A DNA stretch of 64,000 nucleotides from Lumnitzera littorea (Eukaryota > Streptophyta > Magnoliopsida > Myrtales > Combretaceae), in assembly GCA_024138015.1 (NCBI GenBank), contig JAMXBB010000011.1:81294551-81358550 (forward strand), written 5' to 3'. The notes under the pieces are model-generated. The model ran no database searches. It was given only the letters and a program-made list of their open reading frames with translations, and was not told where the DNA came from. Both the position numbers and the translations under genes were made by a program. Below are positions 23,728 to 35,697 of the stretch, piece after piece; positions within the stretch are counted from its first letter, which is position 1, and each line of letters begins with the position of its first letter.

Positions 23728-23930
23728 GTAGTTAAATTGTGTTGATTTTATTACAAGAATGTTAGTGAAGATTTTGAAATTGTAGTTAAAATTGCACGCA
23801 TGCAATGTGTTTAATAAATGTCCTAACAAAACTTATTATCCAACACTTGGTTAATTTAAGAAGATGATGTGATGCAAAATCAACACAATTTAACTACATT
23901 ATAGTTAAAATTGCACGTATGCAATGTGTT
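23728..23930. repeat. Inverted repeat with an overlapping direct repeat
   Basis: A 22-bp perfect inverted pair starting GTAGTTAAATTGTGTTG lies at 23728-23749 and 23876-23897. A 29-bp direct pair (TAGTTAAAATTGCACG...) with one mismatch lies at 23783-23811 and 23902-23930. Together they look like the end of a small DNA element or hairpin, just before the Mutator-like remnant. Confidence 0.75.
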
Positions 23931-25343
23931 CGGTGTTTAGGGATTGGGCTTTATTTTAATTTCTAAACTAATTCGATAGTTGATGGTGATATTATTAAGG
24001 TGAAAATGGTGGATTACATTGAAGTTATCATGTATACTAATGGAAACATTATGACTAGCAACTCAGGGCTGGAGTATAATAAAGAGCTCATTAAGAAGTT
24101 GAAGATGAGAAATGATGCAAACTTCTTCCACTTTTTTCAAATGATTTACGGAAGTGCTAAAGTTGACTCAGCTAGGGTTGAAATGTGCATAGATGAGGGA
24201 GTTACTTATAAGTTGATGGCTATTAGAGACAATAAAGATATTAAAAATTTTATTGAGATGATCGAGTTTTTTGAGAAACGGAGCATCTAGGAGATATACA
24301 TTAGGCATTGTGAGGAATTAGGTGCTTAGGTCAAGTAGAATATGTTTTAAGAAACAATCAAACTTTTCCAACACCTCAAGTGCAATATACGATGACTGAT
24401 ACAGGGCAATCAAATTTGAATGCATCACGTGACCCTTACATGGATTTCATTGAGCCCAAGCATGTTCATATCACATAAGATTAGCTTGATGAAGCTTTCG
24501 GTGTGATTATTGAACATGAAAAGTCATATGACCCATATGTGGAGTGAATGCCGGTGGACATAAATGGGAACAATGATGGAGATGAGAAGCCGATTGAAGA
24601 TTATCAAACATGAAGAGTCATATGACCCAACTGTACATTGTTCCCATTACCAACCATATTCATATACTTTTGTAGGTTAGATGGAGCTTAGATCCATCGA
24701 TCCACATGTACCTAAAAGTCAACCTGACCATTGTTTTCAAGCCATTTGGGAAGACTGAATGAGTAATCACATTCTTATAGCTTGACACTACTACATATAA
24801 ATTGTTTTACTTACCTACTTACGCATTCATGTTCATAGGAGGTTGCTTATACACTTCATGTACAACGTAGGAAGCTATCTCTCTATTAGGATGAAGAGGA
24901 TATCCTTATACATCCTCGAGTTAAGCCTTACATACAAGAGGCTAGATTTTAGGGCATCTCTTAGCTTTCCTTCATCATGCTGGATTAATACTTGAATATG
25001 ACCCTGGCCAAAAGATGGAGGTTAGAGATATGTACCTTCCACATGCCCGCTGGAGAGGTTACAATCACACTCCAAGACATGGACGTGTAATTTAGACTTT
25101 TGATTGAGGGGATTATGGTTGGTGAGAGGACAAAGGTAAATGGGGATCACACTTAGGCTGATGAAGGCAAAAGATTGTTGAGACTAAGGCCAATTGAGAT
25201 CAAAGTGAGCCATATGTCTCTTACATGATTACAAGAGCACTTTGGGATACTTCCTCATGGCATGGATAAGGAGATAGTTAAGCGGTACAAACTTATACAC
25301 ATCATCAACTTAATGGCAAGGTTTATCTTCATAGATAAATCAT

Positions 25344-25348
25344 CTAGC
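25344..25348. repeat. Target-site duplication of solo LTR 1, left
   Basis: CTAGC before the LTR. The right copy at 28401-28405 is CTAAC, one transition different. Confidence 0.65.
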
Positions 25349-28300
25349 TGTAAGTCTTGCAATTAAAAGTTCAAAGTTGATACTTAAAGTTTAGGGTGAT
25401 CAGGTAAGTTATCCGATCAAATCGAAATTATACGATGAAATTAGGAATATTAGTAAAAGTAACCCTATAAGTTTGATTTTAGGAAAATAAGTAATAACAT
25501 AGTTAAATATCATAATATTGAATTATAAATATATTATCTATTATTTATCGAAAATGCATAAAACGAGTTTCGATAACTAACGAATTGATAGAAATAAATT
25601 ATATGCATACTAAAAATCATAAAATAAGCTCTTATCTATTGCAGCTCTTACTTTTTAGTTTAGATACCTACCTAATGACGAGGTTAAGAACTATTCATTC
25701 GTACTCATAAAATAATATAAATAATATTTAGGAGTATTTACTTGTATTATATATGTATTTACGTATAAATAAAAATACTCGAAATTATTTATAATACCCG
25801 AAATATGCTAAAATAATACTAAATAATTAAATAAAATAATAAAAAAATAAAAATCAAGAAAAATATAAAAAAAGTGTAGAATTGTTTAGATCTTGGTTGT
25901 AGCATATTGGAGATTAAGGGAAAAAAATTATCTAATAAGAATAACCCAATTAGAAAGCTAAAAAGGAAGCGGATAAGGATATTTAGCAATTAGAAAATTA
26001 AAGAGAAACCCTAGACTTCACTATAAATTCAAAACATCATCTTCATTCTTCATTGTAGTCAATTAGGAAGCTAAAAAAATTAGAGAGAGACTAGAGAAAT
26101 AGGATAAGGTAATTTTAGAAAAAATAGCAAAAATTGTGTTCATTTAGATCATATAAGGGGCTTGACAACCACTTGGAACAAATCGGCTACTACCACCATA
26201 CCTTACCACCATTGCCCTACCTTGCCGAAAACCCTAGCATCGCCATAAGTGGTTGGAAGCCACCCGATTAGGTAAGTTTGATTTCAATTCAATTTTGTTA
26301 AATTTAGTAAAAATATTAAACGTATTTGGAAAATTATGAAATTTGGTATTCTAAGGTTTTTATGTATGTAAATTTGGGAAAAATATTAGTTTGATGAATT
26401 TTGATATGTAAATATATATTGTTTAAGAAATCCCGAAACCCGAGCTTATTTTCGATTTAAAAATAAATGATCTTAATAGTATAGTTTCGAGCTCAAAATT
26501 TTTATATAGGCTATTTAAAGAATTTAAAACAGTACTATGAAGAGATTTTTAGGAATTAATTTTTGAAAAATTTAGATAATTTGTAAGCCTTAAAATGATA
26601 TATAAAAGAGTTATTTTAGGCTTATTTTTGGTAATTTAGTGATAATTTGATGAAAATACTGATTTAGCATATAATTAGGTGTTTTAGGATGTTAGTTTCT
26701 AATGTAGTATGATATTTGTAGTATTTAGGGTATTAGATGTAATTATTATGTGTATTATATAGTGTATATGTGTAAATTAATAATATGTGAAATTGGAAAT
26801 GTAATAAGGAGGAAAAATTAGGTTAAAATTGAAAATATAATAATAATAGTAGAATATAATAAATATAATAAGAAATTTAAATTTAGATAATTATTTGAAA
26901 AATGTAAATTTTTCTCATATTGAAAGTAAATTCGATATTTAAATTAGAATTAAGATATACTGTACGGCCTAGAATATTGATTAGGGGCCAAATATGATAT
27001 TTAGGATACTCAAGTATAATGTGATTAATTTCACATTATGGTTTGGAATGAGTTCTTAGGGTTCATATATAACACCGTAATCGAAAATTTAATTTGAACC
27101 TAAATCAGAAATCGATTTGGAAATCGATTTAGAAACTAGCCTAAAATAGAATAGTAATAAGTAATATATATATATATATATATATATATGAGTTAAAACA
27201 TAATTTAAGGCCTATATATCATAAGGATAAAAATACTAAAAGAGTATTTATATTATAGGATACGTGAAGACGAATTGACTTGCAGCAAATCTAGTGAGCG
27301 AAATGAGGATTTCAGGTAAGTTAAGTTCAATATATCATTGTATTTTGGAGTGCTATGTTAAAGTATTTGGAGGCTTAGGATTATATGTGATTATGCTTGT
27401 AGGTAGTTATATGTGTATGTTCTTGTGTGTCTCTAACTACTTGCTGAAAATTGGTGTTGTTTTTTGGTGATTTGTTGTGAACTAAGCGGTGTAAGATTGT
27501 TTGGTCACCTTAAACTGGACTTAGTTATAAGAGACCTAAATACCTCAATTAGAAATACATTGTAATCCTTTAAGGGATTGTTAGGATTTTCCAACCAAAT
27601 ACTAATACCTTAAAAAAAAATAGCATCGGATAGCATAATGATTTTTTCTTCATCCTTAGTTGAATTAAATAATAGGAGAAGAGATCACAATAATAATGAG
27701 AGCAATCGTTCGAAGGATAGTCATGGGAGGAGTTGTGTCTCCATTATACAAACCTAGGTTTGGTTATAAGCTGTTGTATAAATATTGAAACTCCTTGACC
27801 CAGATTAAAATGGGTAAAATTGCTTTAATTTTACAATGGACTGAACCACGTTATATGATGGCATTTGCTTGATTGCATTGCATTTAATTAATTGTTTGAA
27901 AACTTTGTTTGTTTTTGTTATGCATTATTAAGTATTCATCCTGGCATAGTGAGCTGTTGGTTGCTTATACTTTTATAAATTTTCTTGCAAGTACTGATTG
28001 AGATGCTGCATTATAACTATCTTGAGATTGGTTTCTTTTTGAAGTGCCTTTAGGGAGTAAGGATCAACTTAGTTGATTAATTAAGTCTTTAAAGTTTTTC
28101 TTATTAACTCTTAGGTCGATGTAATAGTTATGTAATATTTACTTACCCGACTATTATGGCATGTAAATATTTTCTAGGATCATAAGACAATATAGGTATA
28201 TCTATATAAATATGACTTAAAGTTCCTGGTTATGTATATAAATTTTATTAGTAATATCGAATGAGTTTTTTACTTCAAAGTGAGAAGTTATAAATATCTT

Positions 28301-28400
28301 GTGTAAATCGTATATATGATAGTGATTATGAGGTCAGTTACTATAATAGGTTGGTTTACACAATGGGACTGTTGTGATTCTGTTGCTTTAGGGCGTAACA
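25349..28400 (-). mobile_element. Solo LTR 1, about 3.05 kb, gypsy-like
   Basis: Bounded by TGTAAG and GTAACA and flanked by CTAGC/CTAAC. It interrupts the PMD remnant exactly between two parts of the domain. Read on the minus strand it begins TGTTACGCCC, a common start for large Del/Tekay-type LTRs. It is a diverged relative of 35698-39271: both share the block around 27640-27850 (38440-38640 in the other copy), an intron-like central region, and an end with GGTTGGTTTACA. No protein domain is inside. Confidence 0.7.
27164..27189. repeat. TA microsatellite
   Basis: About 13 TA units inside solo LTR 1. Confidence 0.95.
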
Positions 28401-28405
28401 CTAAC
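28401..28405. repeat. Target-site duplication of solo LTR 1, right
   Basis: CTAAC, pairing with CTAGC at 25344-25348. Confidence 0.65.
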
Positions 28406-28520
28406 CTCATCTACCTAATGTTTTTGCTATTGCTAAAGTACTTTGCAGTCACAGGGCAGTACAGTTAAGGTTCTGTATGCTTGGCGTGATTGTATAGATA
28501 ATTGTGTTTGGTCGTTCAAT

Positions 28521-31297
28521 CAAATGCACATAGAAAAACAAATTCTATTTTGATAGTATTGTTGTGGTTATATTATGCCATGAACACAAAGAAATATAGA
28601 AGAAAGATTATTTTGCCTTCTCCATAATTATATTGCCTATCTTTCTCTCTCCATATGTGTCATCAGATTTTTGTCGCCTAGCAATTGTGTCTCATAAGAA
28701 GGGTTCTTCTAACATTGTCACTCTTAAACGATGAAGATGATAACTATGAAATATACACTCCAATATTTGACAATAAGAAGTTCTCTCATGAACTCAAAGT
28801 GACCATCATGAAGCGAAATGACTCCATACCAAATGCATATACAAGTGACGTTATTTACGGAGAAGGCAGACTACAAATTAAGGATATTATGCATATACTA
28901 TTATGCCAAATTGCTAGTTTTTGCCGAGTTGTTCATCTGTAGTATGGAGGGTCGAACTATGCTAAGTGAGCCGAAAAACAGGGATACCAAGTTACTCCAT
29001 GCATGTCGAGCTACAAGTGAGTCGAAAAACCCCAAGGATGCTGAGTACCTCCAAATGTGTCGACTTGTGCGAGCTCATTTTTGCTGACTTGCCGACCTCG
29101 AGCTCCGAACTCCTAATAGTGGAGCAAAAAGCCAAGAGTGTCCAGCTTCCATAGTAACGAGTAGCAGCAACAGTATTTTGGAGTAGCTACGAGTACTTGT
29201 CTGAGCTATCGAAGTCCCCAAGTGCCGTGGCTGAGTAATCTAAATTCATGGTCGTGTTAAGTTGTCGAGGAGCTACTCAAGAAAATGATGCTGGGCTATT
29301 TGATGCCGAGATTTCTATCGGCTAGTAAGTAGCCATAATGTTGAGTGTGTCTGAGCTAATGAGTACACGTGAAATCTAAAGCATCCGAGTTGATCTGCAC
29401 AATTTGTAATCCTATTAAGAAGCTCCTTATTTGTGCGAATAGAGCTGTTGTGATCCAAGGAGCCGAGTCACCGAGTCATTGCTCAAGAAACTAACGCTAA
29501 GCTTTTCTATCGACCCCCAAATGTGCCAAATAACTCCAAGTGGGCTGAGTAACTCAAAATGCTGAGTTGTTGTTATTAAGGAACTAACTGCTAACCCAAC
29601 TACACGCAACAGAACAGCTGTCGAGAGTCAAGCATGAATACAACACCACCAAGCATGGCTAGTCAGGTAGTTGTAGAAGCTAAATTTTCGAGTTTTTCTC
29701 GGCATGTGAGAGGCCGAGAGACATCCAAACAACTGCTGAAGATGAGACACATTTTCTATAATGCTTCAAAGGTCCATCTATACCAAGCATAGTGCCTAAG
29801 ACGAGCTAACGATTTATGCTCTCTAATAAGCCAACCTGTTTCTGAATTCCTTACCAAAGAGTTGATACCAATTGAGCTGTATTATTTAACGCAGCCAAGT
29901 GTGGAGAGCAAGCCACCAAACAAGTTCTAATCAAGTATTGGAGGTAACATGAATAGATGCCGGGCTCTTTGTTTGGGTCGTACAAAGTCGCCACGTACTG
30001 TGGCCGAGTAGCCAAAATTCTAAGACTTGTGCCGAATAGCCGAGAAGCCGAACATTCATATTTTTATTGAGCACTGAGTCCAAGCTGAACATAGCGGTGG
30101 CCATGTAAATGATTTTGAAGTCTGATCAATTGAACATCTATCTAAGCTATTTACTTTCATGATGAATGGATTTTGCTTACCAAACTGGAGCATGATGCAA
30201 TAAGGACAAACAATGACAAAACATGTCCGAGCTTGCGATAACTGAATAGCCGAGCTTGATGAAAGCAAGGCTAGAAACAACTGCAATGAGTAAGAGCTAA
30301 GGGGACTCCATCACCGAGCTAACTTGATGAGATAATGGTTTGCTAAGATAAATTCGTAGAAGTGAACTGAGTTGCTACAATTCAAAAGCTGTTGAGCATC
30401 AAGGGATTCCAATTTGAGCTATTGAAACTTCGAAGTGCTTTTAAATTGCTTAGTAGGCACCGAACACCACATATGATTACTGTGGTATGTCTTCAGTCGT
30501 TTATGGTTTGGTAATGCGGTTCGAGCTCCTTGTCAAGCTCTCATTACAATCAATTCATAGCGGCACGACAATATTTGAGGCCGGGCTATACCCATCCCTA
30601 CAATGCCTGGCTAGAGACCGGCTATGCCAAGTTGTTTCCCAGTCAGATCTGAGCTTTACGCTAATAGAACAAAATTTATGTAAATTGGAACAACGCCTTA
30701 CGTGAGAGCCTTTGAGCTTTAAAGCAAGAACGAGTCTACAACGAAATGACTTCATTACCATTGTTTAGCCTATCGATCTTCATTATACAATTTTATATGC
30801 CACTGGATAAGAAAGTTGCCAAAGGGCTTGAATATTGGCTCAACAATCTATTTGATTAGCTTTGAGGAAGTTTTCACAACAACACTCCAATAAAAAGAGG
30901 ATGGACAAAAGTTGTACCTTGATACTATTGAGCTGGCGCACATGAAAACGTGAAAGCTTACCATCCATCTTGGGTGTTGGATCCAGCACACGTACATCCC
31001 ATGCATTACAATTGCAAGCCAATACTCTATAGGCCAAGCAAAAGTGTTTATCGGCTTAATGATATAAGCAATTATAGCTCGTATAATGGTCTGCTTTCCT
31101 CTCAAGTCGACAATGGACAATCATGTGACAAAATTATCTAATTATTATTGCATTGTTCATGGAAACACGTGCGGGAGCTATCATGCTTCGAGCCTTACCT
31201 ATAAACCAACTCCCATAGATGAAAGGTTTGTTTCTATGGAGACGAGTACGAGAGCTCAAAGACAAGCTGGGGCTAAATGAATGCCCTCCATTATAAG
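28521..31297. other. Non-coding LTR-like DNA rich in GCCGAG words
   Basis: From about 28925 to 31280 the sequence is less AT-rich and full of GCCGAG, GTCGAG and CTCGGC words, spaced irregularly. Short frames here (28685-28942, 30487-30705) have no recognisable domain. It is probably part of a long LTR of a gypsy element; the boundaries could not be placed. The Athila/Tat-like solo LTR interrupts its right side. Confidence 0.4.
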
Positions 31298-31302
31298 CCT
31301 AC
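31298..31302. repeat. Target-site duplication of the Athila/Tat-like solo LTR, left
   Basis: CCTAC, identical to 32542-32546. Confidence 0.85.
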
Positions 31303-32541
31303 TGATAACTCTGATTTTAAACATATTTCATATGGTGATTTTATGGCATTTCCCTTACATTTTTGGTTTTCTTTAAAGAAAATGATACTTAATTGAGTAA
31401 AATGTTGATTTCAGGATTTAAACGCATTCTAGGCTCGAAAACGAAGAAAACGAATCAAGTTTCACTTAATTCTGAGTTCAAACGAAGAAGTTATGAAATT
31501 TTGAAGTTGTGCAGAAATTTTGCCTTTGTGCAAAAAGTTACACGACCTGGGGACACGGCCATGTCCCAGGCCGTGTCTGGTGATGAAAATAAAATCCGTG
31601 TAATACACATATATAAGGGGATCTTAGGGTTCAAAAGGGAGAGAGACATTACAGAAACAGAGAGAGACATTACAGAAACAAAGAGAGACAAGAGACAAGA
31701 AGAGACTTAAGGAGAAACAACATCAAGAAGCGATAACGACATCGATTTCAAGATTAGAGATTGTTCATCAAATCAAGAGGGGTTTTCATGCTTTATTTCA
31801 TGTTTTTGATGAATCTCGTTTTTAGATTTATTATGATAGCTTAGAATTCAAGTATTTAGGATTATGGAACCTAGGGTTTCATGTGATTCTTGGATTAAAT
31901 TATAATTTCAAGAAAGTTTCTATTTTTTCTTGATTCAATTATGTCGTTTAGTTATGGATTGATAATTCTAGAGTATCAATATATGATATTATGCATGTTG
32001 ATTGAGAAATTGCATGTGTAATTAGATCTTAGCATAATTGAAGAGAATTACATGTATACTTAGAGATAAGATACATGGTTCTTTCGGAAAGTTAATTGTT
32101 TGTGTGGGAATTCATTAAACATTAATGCAATTCTAAGTTATATTACTAAGTGAAGAGATTCCGGTAAATAATTTAGAATTAGGGTTAATATGCTTGAGAA
32201 AGATATTAGCTTTAATTGTGAATCCCTCCGATCAAGAATCATAGAAACTAAATTGAATACATTTTAAAAAGGTTACATGTTAAACACTAGGGGAAATAAT
32301 TCCTAAATACATTATTGCATATTTGAAGTCGTTCGTAGTTTATTGCTTTCTAAATTGCTTAGTTAAGTCTCATAATTAGTTTAGTTTATTAATTTCAGTA
32401 TTTTTAATTCATTCAACTCATCATAATTTTCCTGTTAGATAATAAAGCTAAAGTTAATATTAGTACTCAAAATCTCTGAGGGATCGACTCGGACTCATAT
32501 CCGACTATATTAAAATTGATAGGTGCGCTTGCCTCGTATCA
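31303..32541 (+). mobile_element. Athila/Tat-like solo LTR, 1239 bp
   Basis: Starts TGATAACTCTG and ends CGTATCA, flanked on both sides by CCTAC. It contains the ACACGGCC-type text usual in Athila/Tat LTRs, including a 9-bp inverted pair GACACGGCC/GGCCGTGTC (31552-31560 and 31569-31577). A TATATAAGG box lies near 31610. Near the end GAGGGATCGACTCGGAC resembles the U5 of that group. There is no internal region, so it formed by LTR-LTR recombination. The open frame at 31393-31710 is LTR sequence, not a gene. Confidence 0.85.
31638..31690 (+). repeat. Short tandem repeat, 21-bp unit
   Basis: GAGAGAGACATTACAGAAACA is present twice with a degenerate third unit, inside the solo LTR just after the TATA-like box. 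Confidence 0.85.
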
Positions 32542-32546
32542 CCTAC
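32542..32546. repeat. Target-site duplication of the Athila/Tat-like solo LTR, right
   Basis: CCTAC, identical to 31298-31302. Confidence 0.85.
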
Positions 32547-32759
32547 GTAAGTATAATTTGCTAACGGGTGCCTCTCCAATAGCTCTAAGCCCTACGTACC
32601 ATGGGTGACGAGTAACCATAAAGCATTAACTCAACCATAAAGCATTAACAGGTCCTATACTTTAACGGACCAGTGCTCAACTAGTCTATCTTATGATTCT
32701 ACTTAGCACAGGTCACGCTCGGTTTGGATAACCTACATGCTCCCTTAGCCTTTATAACC

Positions 32760-33180
32760 ATATTGGCCTTATTAGGCCTTTGCCTCTTTAAGCACTCTCG
32801 CCTCCTTTGGAATTTCGCCTCTTTAGGCGCTCTTTGCCTCTTTAGGCATACCCGTCTCTTCAGGCGCCCCAGGGTACATTAGCTTCTCTAGGCTTTCACC
32901 TCTTCAGGCACTCCTCGCCTCTTCAGGCACATTAGCATCTCTAAGCTTTCATCTCTTTAGGTGATCTTTGCCTCTTCAAGTATACTCGCTTCTTCAGGTG
33001 CTCCTTGCCTAAACGGTCCTTATCTCTTTAAGCACCCTTGTCTTTTTAAGTGCTCTTGCCTCTTCAGGTGCTCTCGCCTCTTCAGGTCTTTACCTTTCTA
33101 GGCATACCAATATTTATAGGTACTTTGGTTACTCCTGCCTTTTGCCTCTTCAGGCCTTTGCTTCTTCATGCACTCTAGCC
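32760..33180. repeat. Degenerate minisatellite of GCCTCTTCAGGC units
   Basis: More than fifteen units of roughly 16-18 bp, consensus GCCTCTTCAGGCRCTC. The core GCCTCTTCAGGC is an imperfect palindrome. Units vary (TTTAGG, CTTCAAG), so it is old. It probably sits within an LTR, because LTR promoter-like sequence follows directly. Confidence 0.85.
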
Positions 33181-33595
33181 TCATCAAGTTAAGATTGCAA
33201 ACCTATCTAAAAACCCCATAAAATTAACCTCCCTGAATATTCTCTTTTCTGATTTGGTCACCAAAGAGAGTGAAGGGCAAGTGTTGATAAGCATTTTTAG
33301 ATAATTATTATATAGGCTTATAGTAGTTAGCCTAATACTTGAACCTAATCCAATAATCCAATCCAGGTACAATTACCATTAACTCATTATAAATACCAAG
33401 CAAGACTCCTAGGTAAAAGACCTTTTCCATTCTCTCAATACCGTAACTACTTGATATCTCTCTCTCTACATAATGAGGGAACTAACTTAAGCATTGGATT
33501 GGCTGCACCAGACACTGAAGCATCCTCCGGTGCTCCCTATAACCGTTTTCATGTTTTGTAGGTGTTCGCAAATCGAGACGAAAATCAACTGTCAA
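33181..33595 (+). repeat. LTR R/U5-like end, Tat-type
   Basis: A promoter-like TATAAATACC near 33389 is followed by a CT run. Then come GAACTAACTTAAGCATTGG, a GAAGCATCCTCCGG stretch and an end at GTCAACA. This arrangement is familiar from Tat-lineage LTRs. The left boundary and target duplication are not resolved. Confidence 0.45.
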
Positions 33596-34130
33596 CAGCC
33601 ATCCTTCTCCAAGTATGAGCATGAGACAGATTTCCCTACATTGCCCTATTGAGTTGTTATGGTTTTGTGATTGTCAAGGGCAAGCCATTGGTAGCCTGAT
33701 GGAGCATTGTGTAGGACATGATGTAACATCCTAGCCATGTCATAGATGCTTACCGTACTACGTTCGATTTACAAATAGCGTGTTAAGTATGATATACTAC
33801 CTCTTCTTATTTGTACTTGTGATCTTACACCTTACACTCATTTCCCATATCTATTGTTATTGTTAGGTGGTTTGAGAGTCGTACTTAGAGCAATTGTTGT
33901 AGCTGCTACCTTACTTCTATAGTGTTGGGTGGCATATTTGAATGGTTTAGGTCCCACTCATTTGCTTTTACATAGTGGAGTGGTGTTTCCCAAACCAAGT
34001 AGTTTGTCGATTTGATGGGTACCATTACCTTTGCAAGGTGTAAACACTAGTGATTACCTCCACTAAATCAACCTTCGTGGCAGGATCAACGTGGACTGGA
34101 TCTATATCTATGACCACATTGTGTCTGATA
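33596..34130. other. Intergenic, no gene seen
   Basis: No supported frame. GTAACATCCTAGCCATGTC at 33723 resembles the start of large LTRs but could not be bounded. Confidence 0.4.
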
Positions 34131-35026
34131 CGGATCGTTGGGAAGGGAATGACACATAGCTACCAATATTATGTAAGCTAGGGGTGGGTCCAAACTTCAA
34201 GATGGTTTGAAGGCTAAAATGGAAGTCAAAGGTTCAATAGGTGTCCGTGCATACCGACAATGGATATGATGTACTAACATCTCACATGAGCTTAAACTAT
34301 ACTTGATATGATGTATAAGTATAATAAAAGCTTGTTTGTCACTAGTTTATGCTCAATGGTTTAGATAAGAGCTCTCTAAGGTCTTGGTCCTCAATGAGAA
34401 GAACACAAGCTCTAGAAGAAGGAAGGATAATGTCTGAAATTCTATATCACTTACTACTGTGGCTATTACATATTACAAGTATTTATATGGCTCAATTAAG
34501 GAAAGTCTTAGGTATACGTAAATTATAAAAAATATTCATGTTAGAAAATGAAAGGGGAATAGATTGTAAAGGTAAAGTTGTAAACAAACAAAAAGGATAT
34601 TTGATTGCAAAAAAGACAGTATAGATGTAAAAAAAGTAGGACATGGGTCTACTATCCATTATATGGTCCAAACGATACTGTATGTTGAGCAGAGCTGATT
34701 CTAAACAGAATAGGTTAGGTCGGTTGTACGGTAGCTTGGCTATTTAGGGTTTAGGCAAGGTTAGTCTAATAGGCAGCTATTCTTTAGATCGGACTCAACT
34801 AGGAAATTGGGTAGCTTAGCTTTAGATGTATGTCAACTCAGCATTAGGTTGGTCACTTTAAGGGTCTTCAAAGTGAGATAGAGAGATTGGAATGGAATAC
34901 CTTGATAGGTCAGGGTGGTCAATGCATTACTCTTCAAAGTTCAATTCTCCTAGGATAGCTTGACGAACCATATTGGCGAGTCCTCAAGCTCTAGAGTGAG
35001 TGATTGGCCCATGATCCTTATTATCC
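34131..35026 (-). repeat. LTR of a D-related gypsy element (E)
   Basis: On the minus strand this aligns with the LTR of element D along most of its length. Shared parts include the TATAAATACT box and the CATCATATC...GGACCCACC end. It is followed by a primer-site-like stretch (reverse of GTGTCTGATACG at 34121-34132) and preceded by pol, so both sides of the LTR carry element sequence. Confidence 0.65.
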
Positions 35027-35274
35027 TCTCTAGACTGTTTGAGATTTAAGATCAAATCTAGCTTTGTTTCATGTTGATCATCCTTAAGAATATACAAATG
35101 GAGGTCGGCAATGATTAAGGAGTTTGGGACTCGATAATCTTCGAGTAGTTCAATCTGGTAGGCATTAGGGTTGACCTTTTCAAGTACTTTGAACAGTCCA
35201 TTGGCCCTTGGAGATAGCTTGTTTTTCCTTAATCTCTTATAATATATTGCAAAATTCCTAACTTTATTAATCAC
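35027..35274 (-). pseudogene. Integrase C-terminal fragment of element E
   Basis: An open frame (34984-35274) encodes KLSPRANGLFKVLEKVNPN and NSLIIADLHLYIL, the same tail as in element D. It ends inside the LTR with PITHSRA. The fragment stops abruptly near 35275; the rest of pol is absent. Confidence 0.75.
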
Positions 35275-35692
35275 TTGTGAGAAGTGGATATTTATTATGT
35301 ATGTTGAATCTTATTCTTGTACCTTTCGGTAACTAGAGCTAGTTTATTGGAAAGGGGAGCTTAATTGTCTGTAGCTTATGTTGGTATTTGTAGGAAATAC
35401 TGTGTTTTGAAGTTTAATTTGATTGTTTAGTATGATCTACAGGTGGTTATACAAAAAAGGCGTATGTGTTACATATACATTCTTTTTTGCCATAAGTTGT
35501 GGAATTTTTTATAATGAAGTTACATGTGATATATTTATAATAGTTATCACTAAAGACCCCCTTTTTTGTAAAATTTTGCGAAAAATGTCTTGTTTTCATG
35601 TAAAACTTGTACAATAATCTCTATCATTAGATGCTGTTATTTATTCAAAACCTAATAGGAAAAATTATACCATAAGGGATAAACATTTGAGG
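35275..35692. other. Intergenic, no gene seen
   Basis: AT-rich; the frame at 35423-35617 has no recognisable domain. Near 35675 GGGATAAACATTTGA recurs at 39285, on the other side of solo LTR 2, so the host DNA had this short repeat before insertion. Confidence 0.45.
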
Positions 35693-35697
35693 GTTGG
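35693..35697. repeat. Target-site duplication of solo LTR 2, left
   Basis: GTTGG, identical to 39272-39276. Confidence 0.85.

Larger units (their letters stand above)
24000..28520 (+). pseudogene. Mutator-like element remnant with a plant mobile domain (PMD), split by a solo LTR
   Basis: 24000-24290 is an open N-terminal region of Mutator-like type (KKLKMRNDANFFHFFQMIYG, then a PB1-like end, NKDIKNFIEMIEFFEK). After an acidic stretch a PMD follows at about 24640-25343. Its landmarks are HPRVKPYIQEARF, RWRLEICTFHMPAGEVTITL and MARFIFIDKSS. The domain resumes after the LTR (25349-28400) at 28401 with KYFAVTGQYS, stop, GSVCLA. PMD proteins (the MAIN/MAIL1 group) are known to be spread by plant transposons. 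Here the transposase core between the two parts is missing. Stops are present throughout. Confidence 0.65.

Noticed and set aside
28685..29154. Three overlapping plus-strand frames after the PMD remnant
   Set aside because: No recognisable domain; they run into GCCGAG-rich repeat DNA.
31393..31710. Plus-strand frame of 105 codons with RERDITETE repeats
   Set aside because: Lies wholly in the Athila/Tat-like solo LTR; the repeat is the 21-bp DNA repeat.
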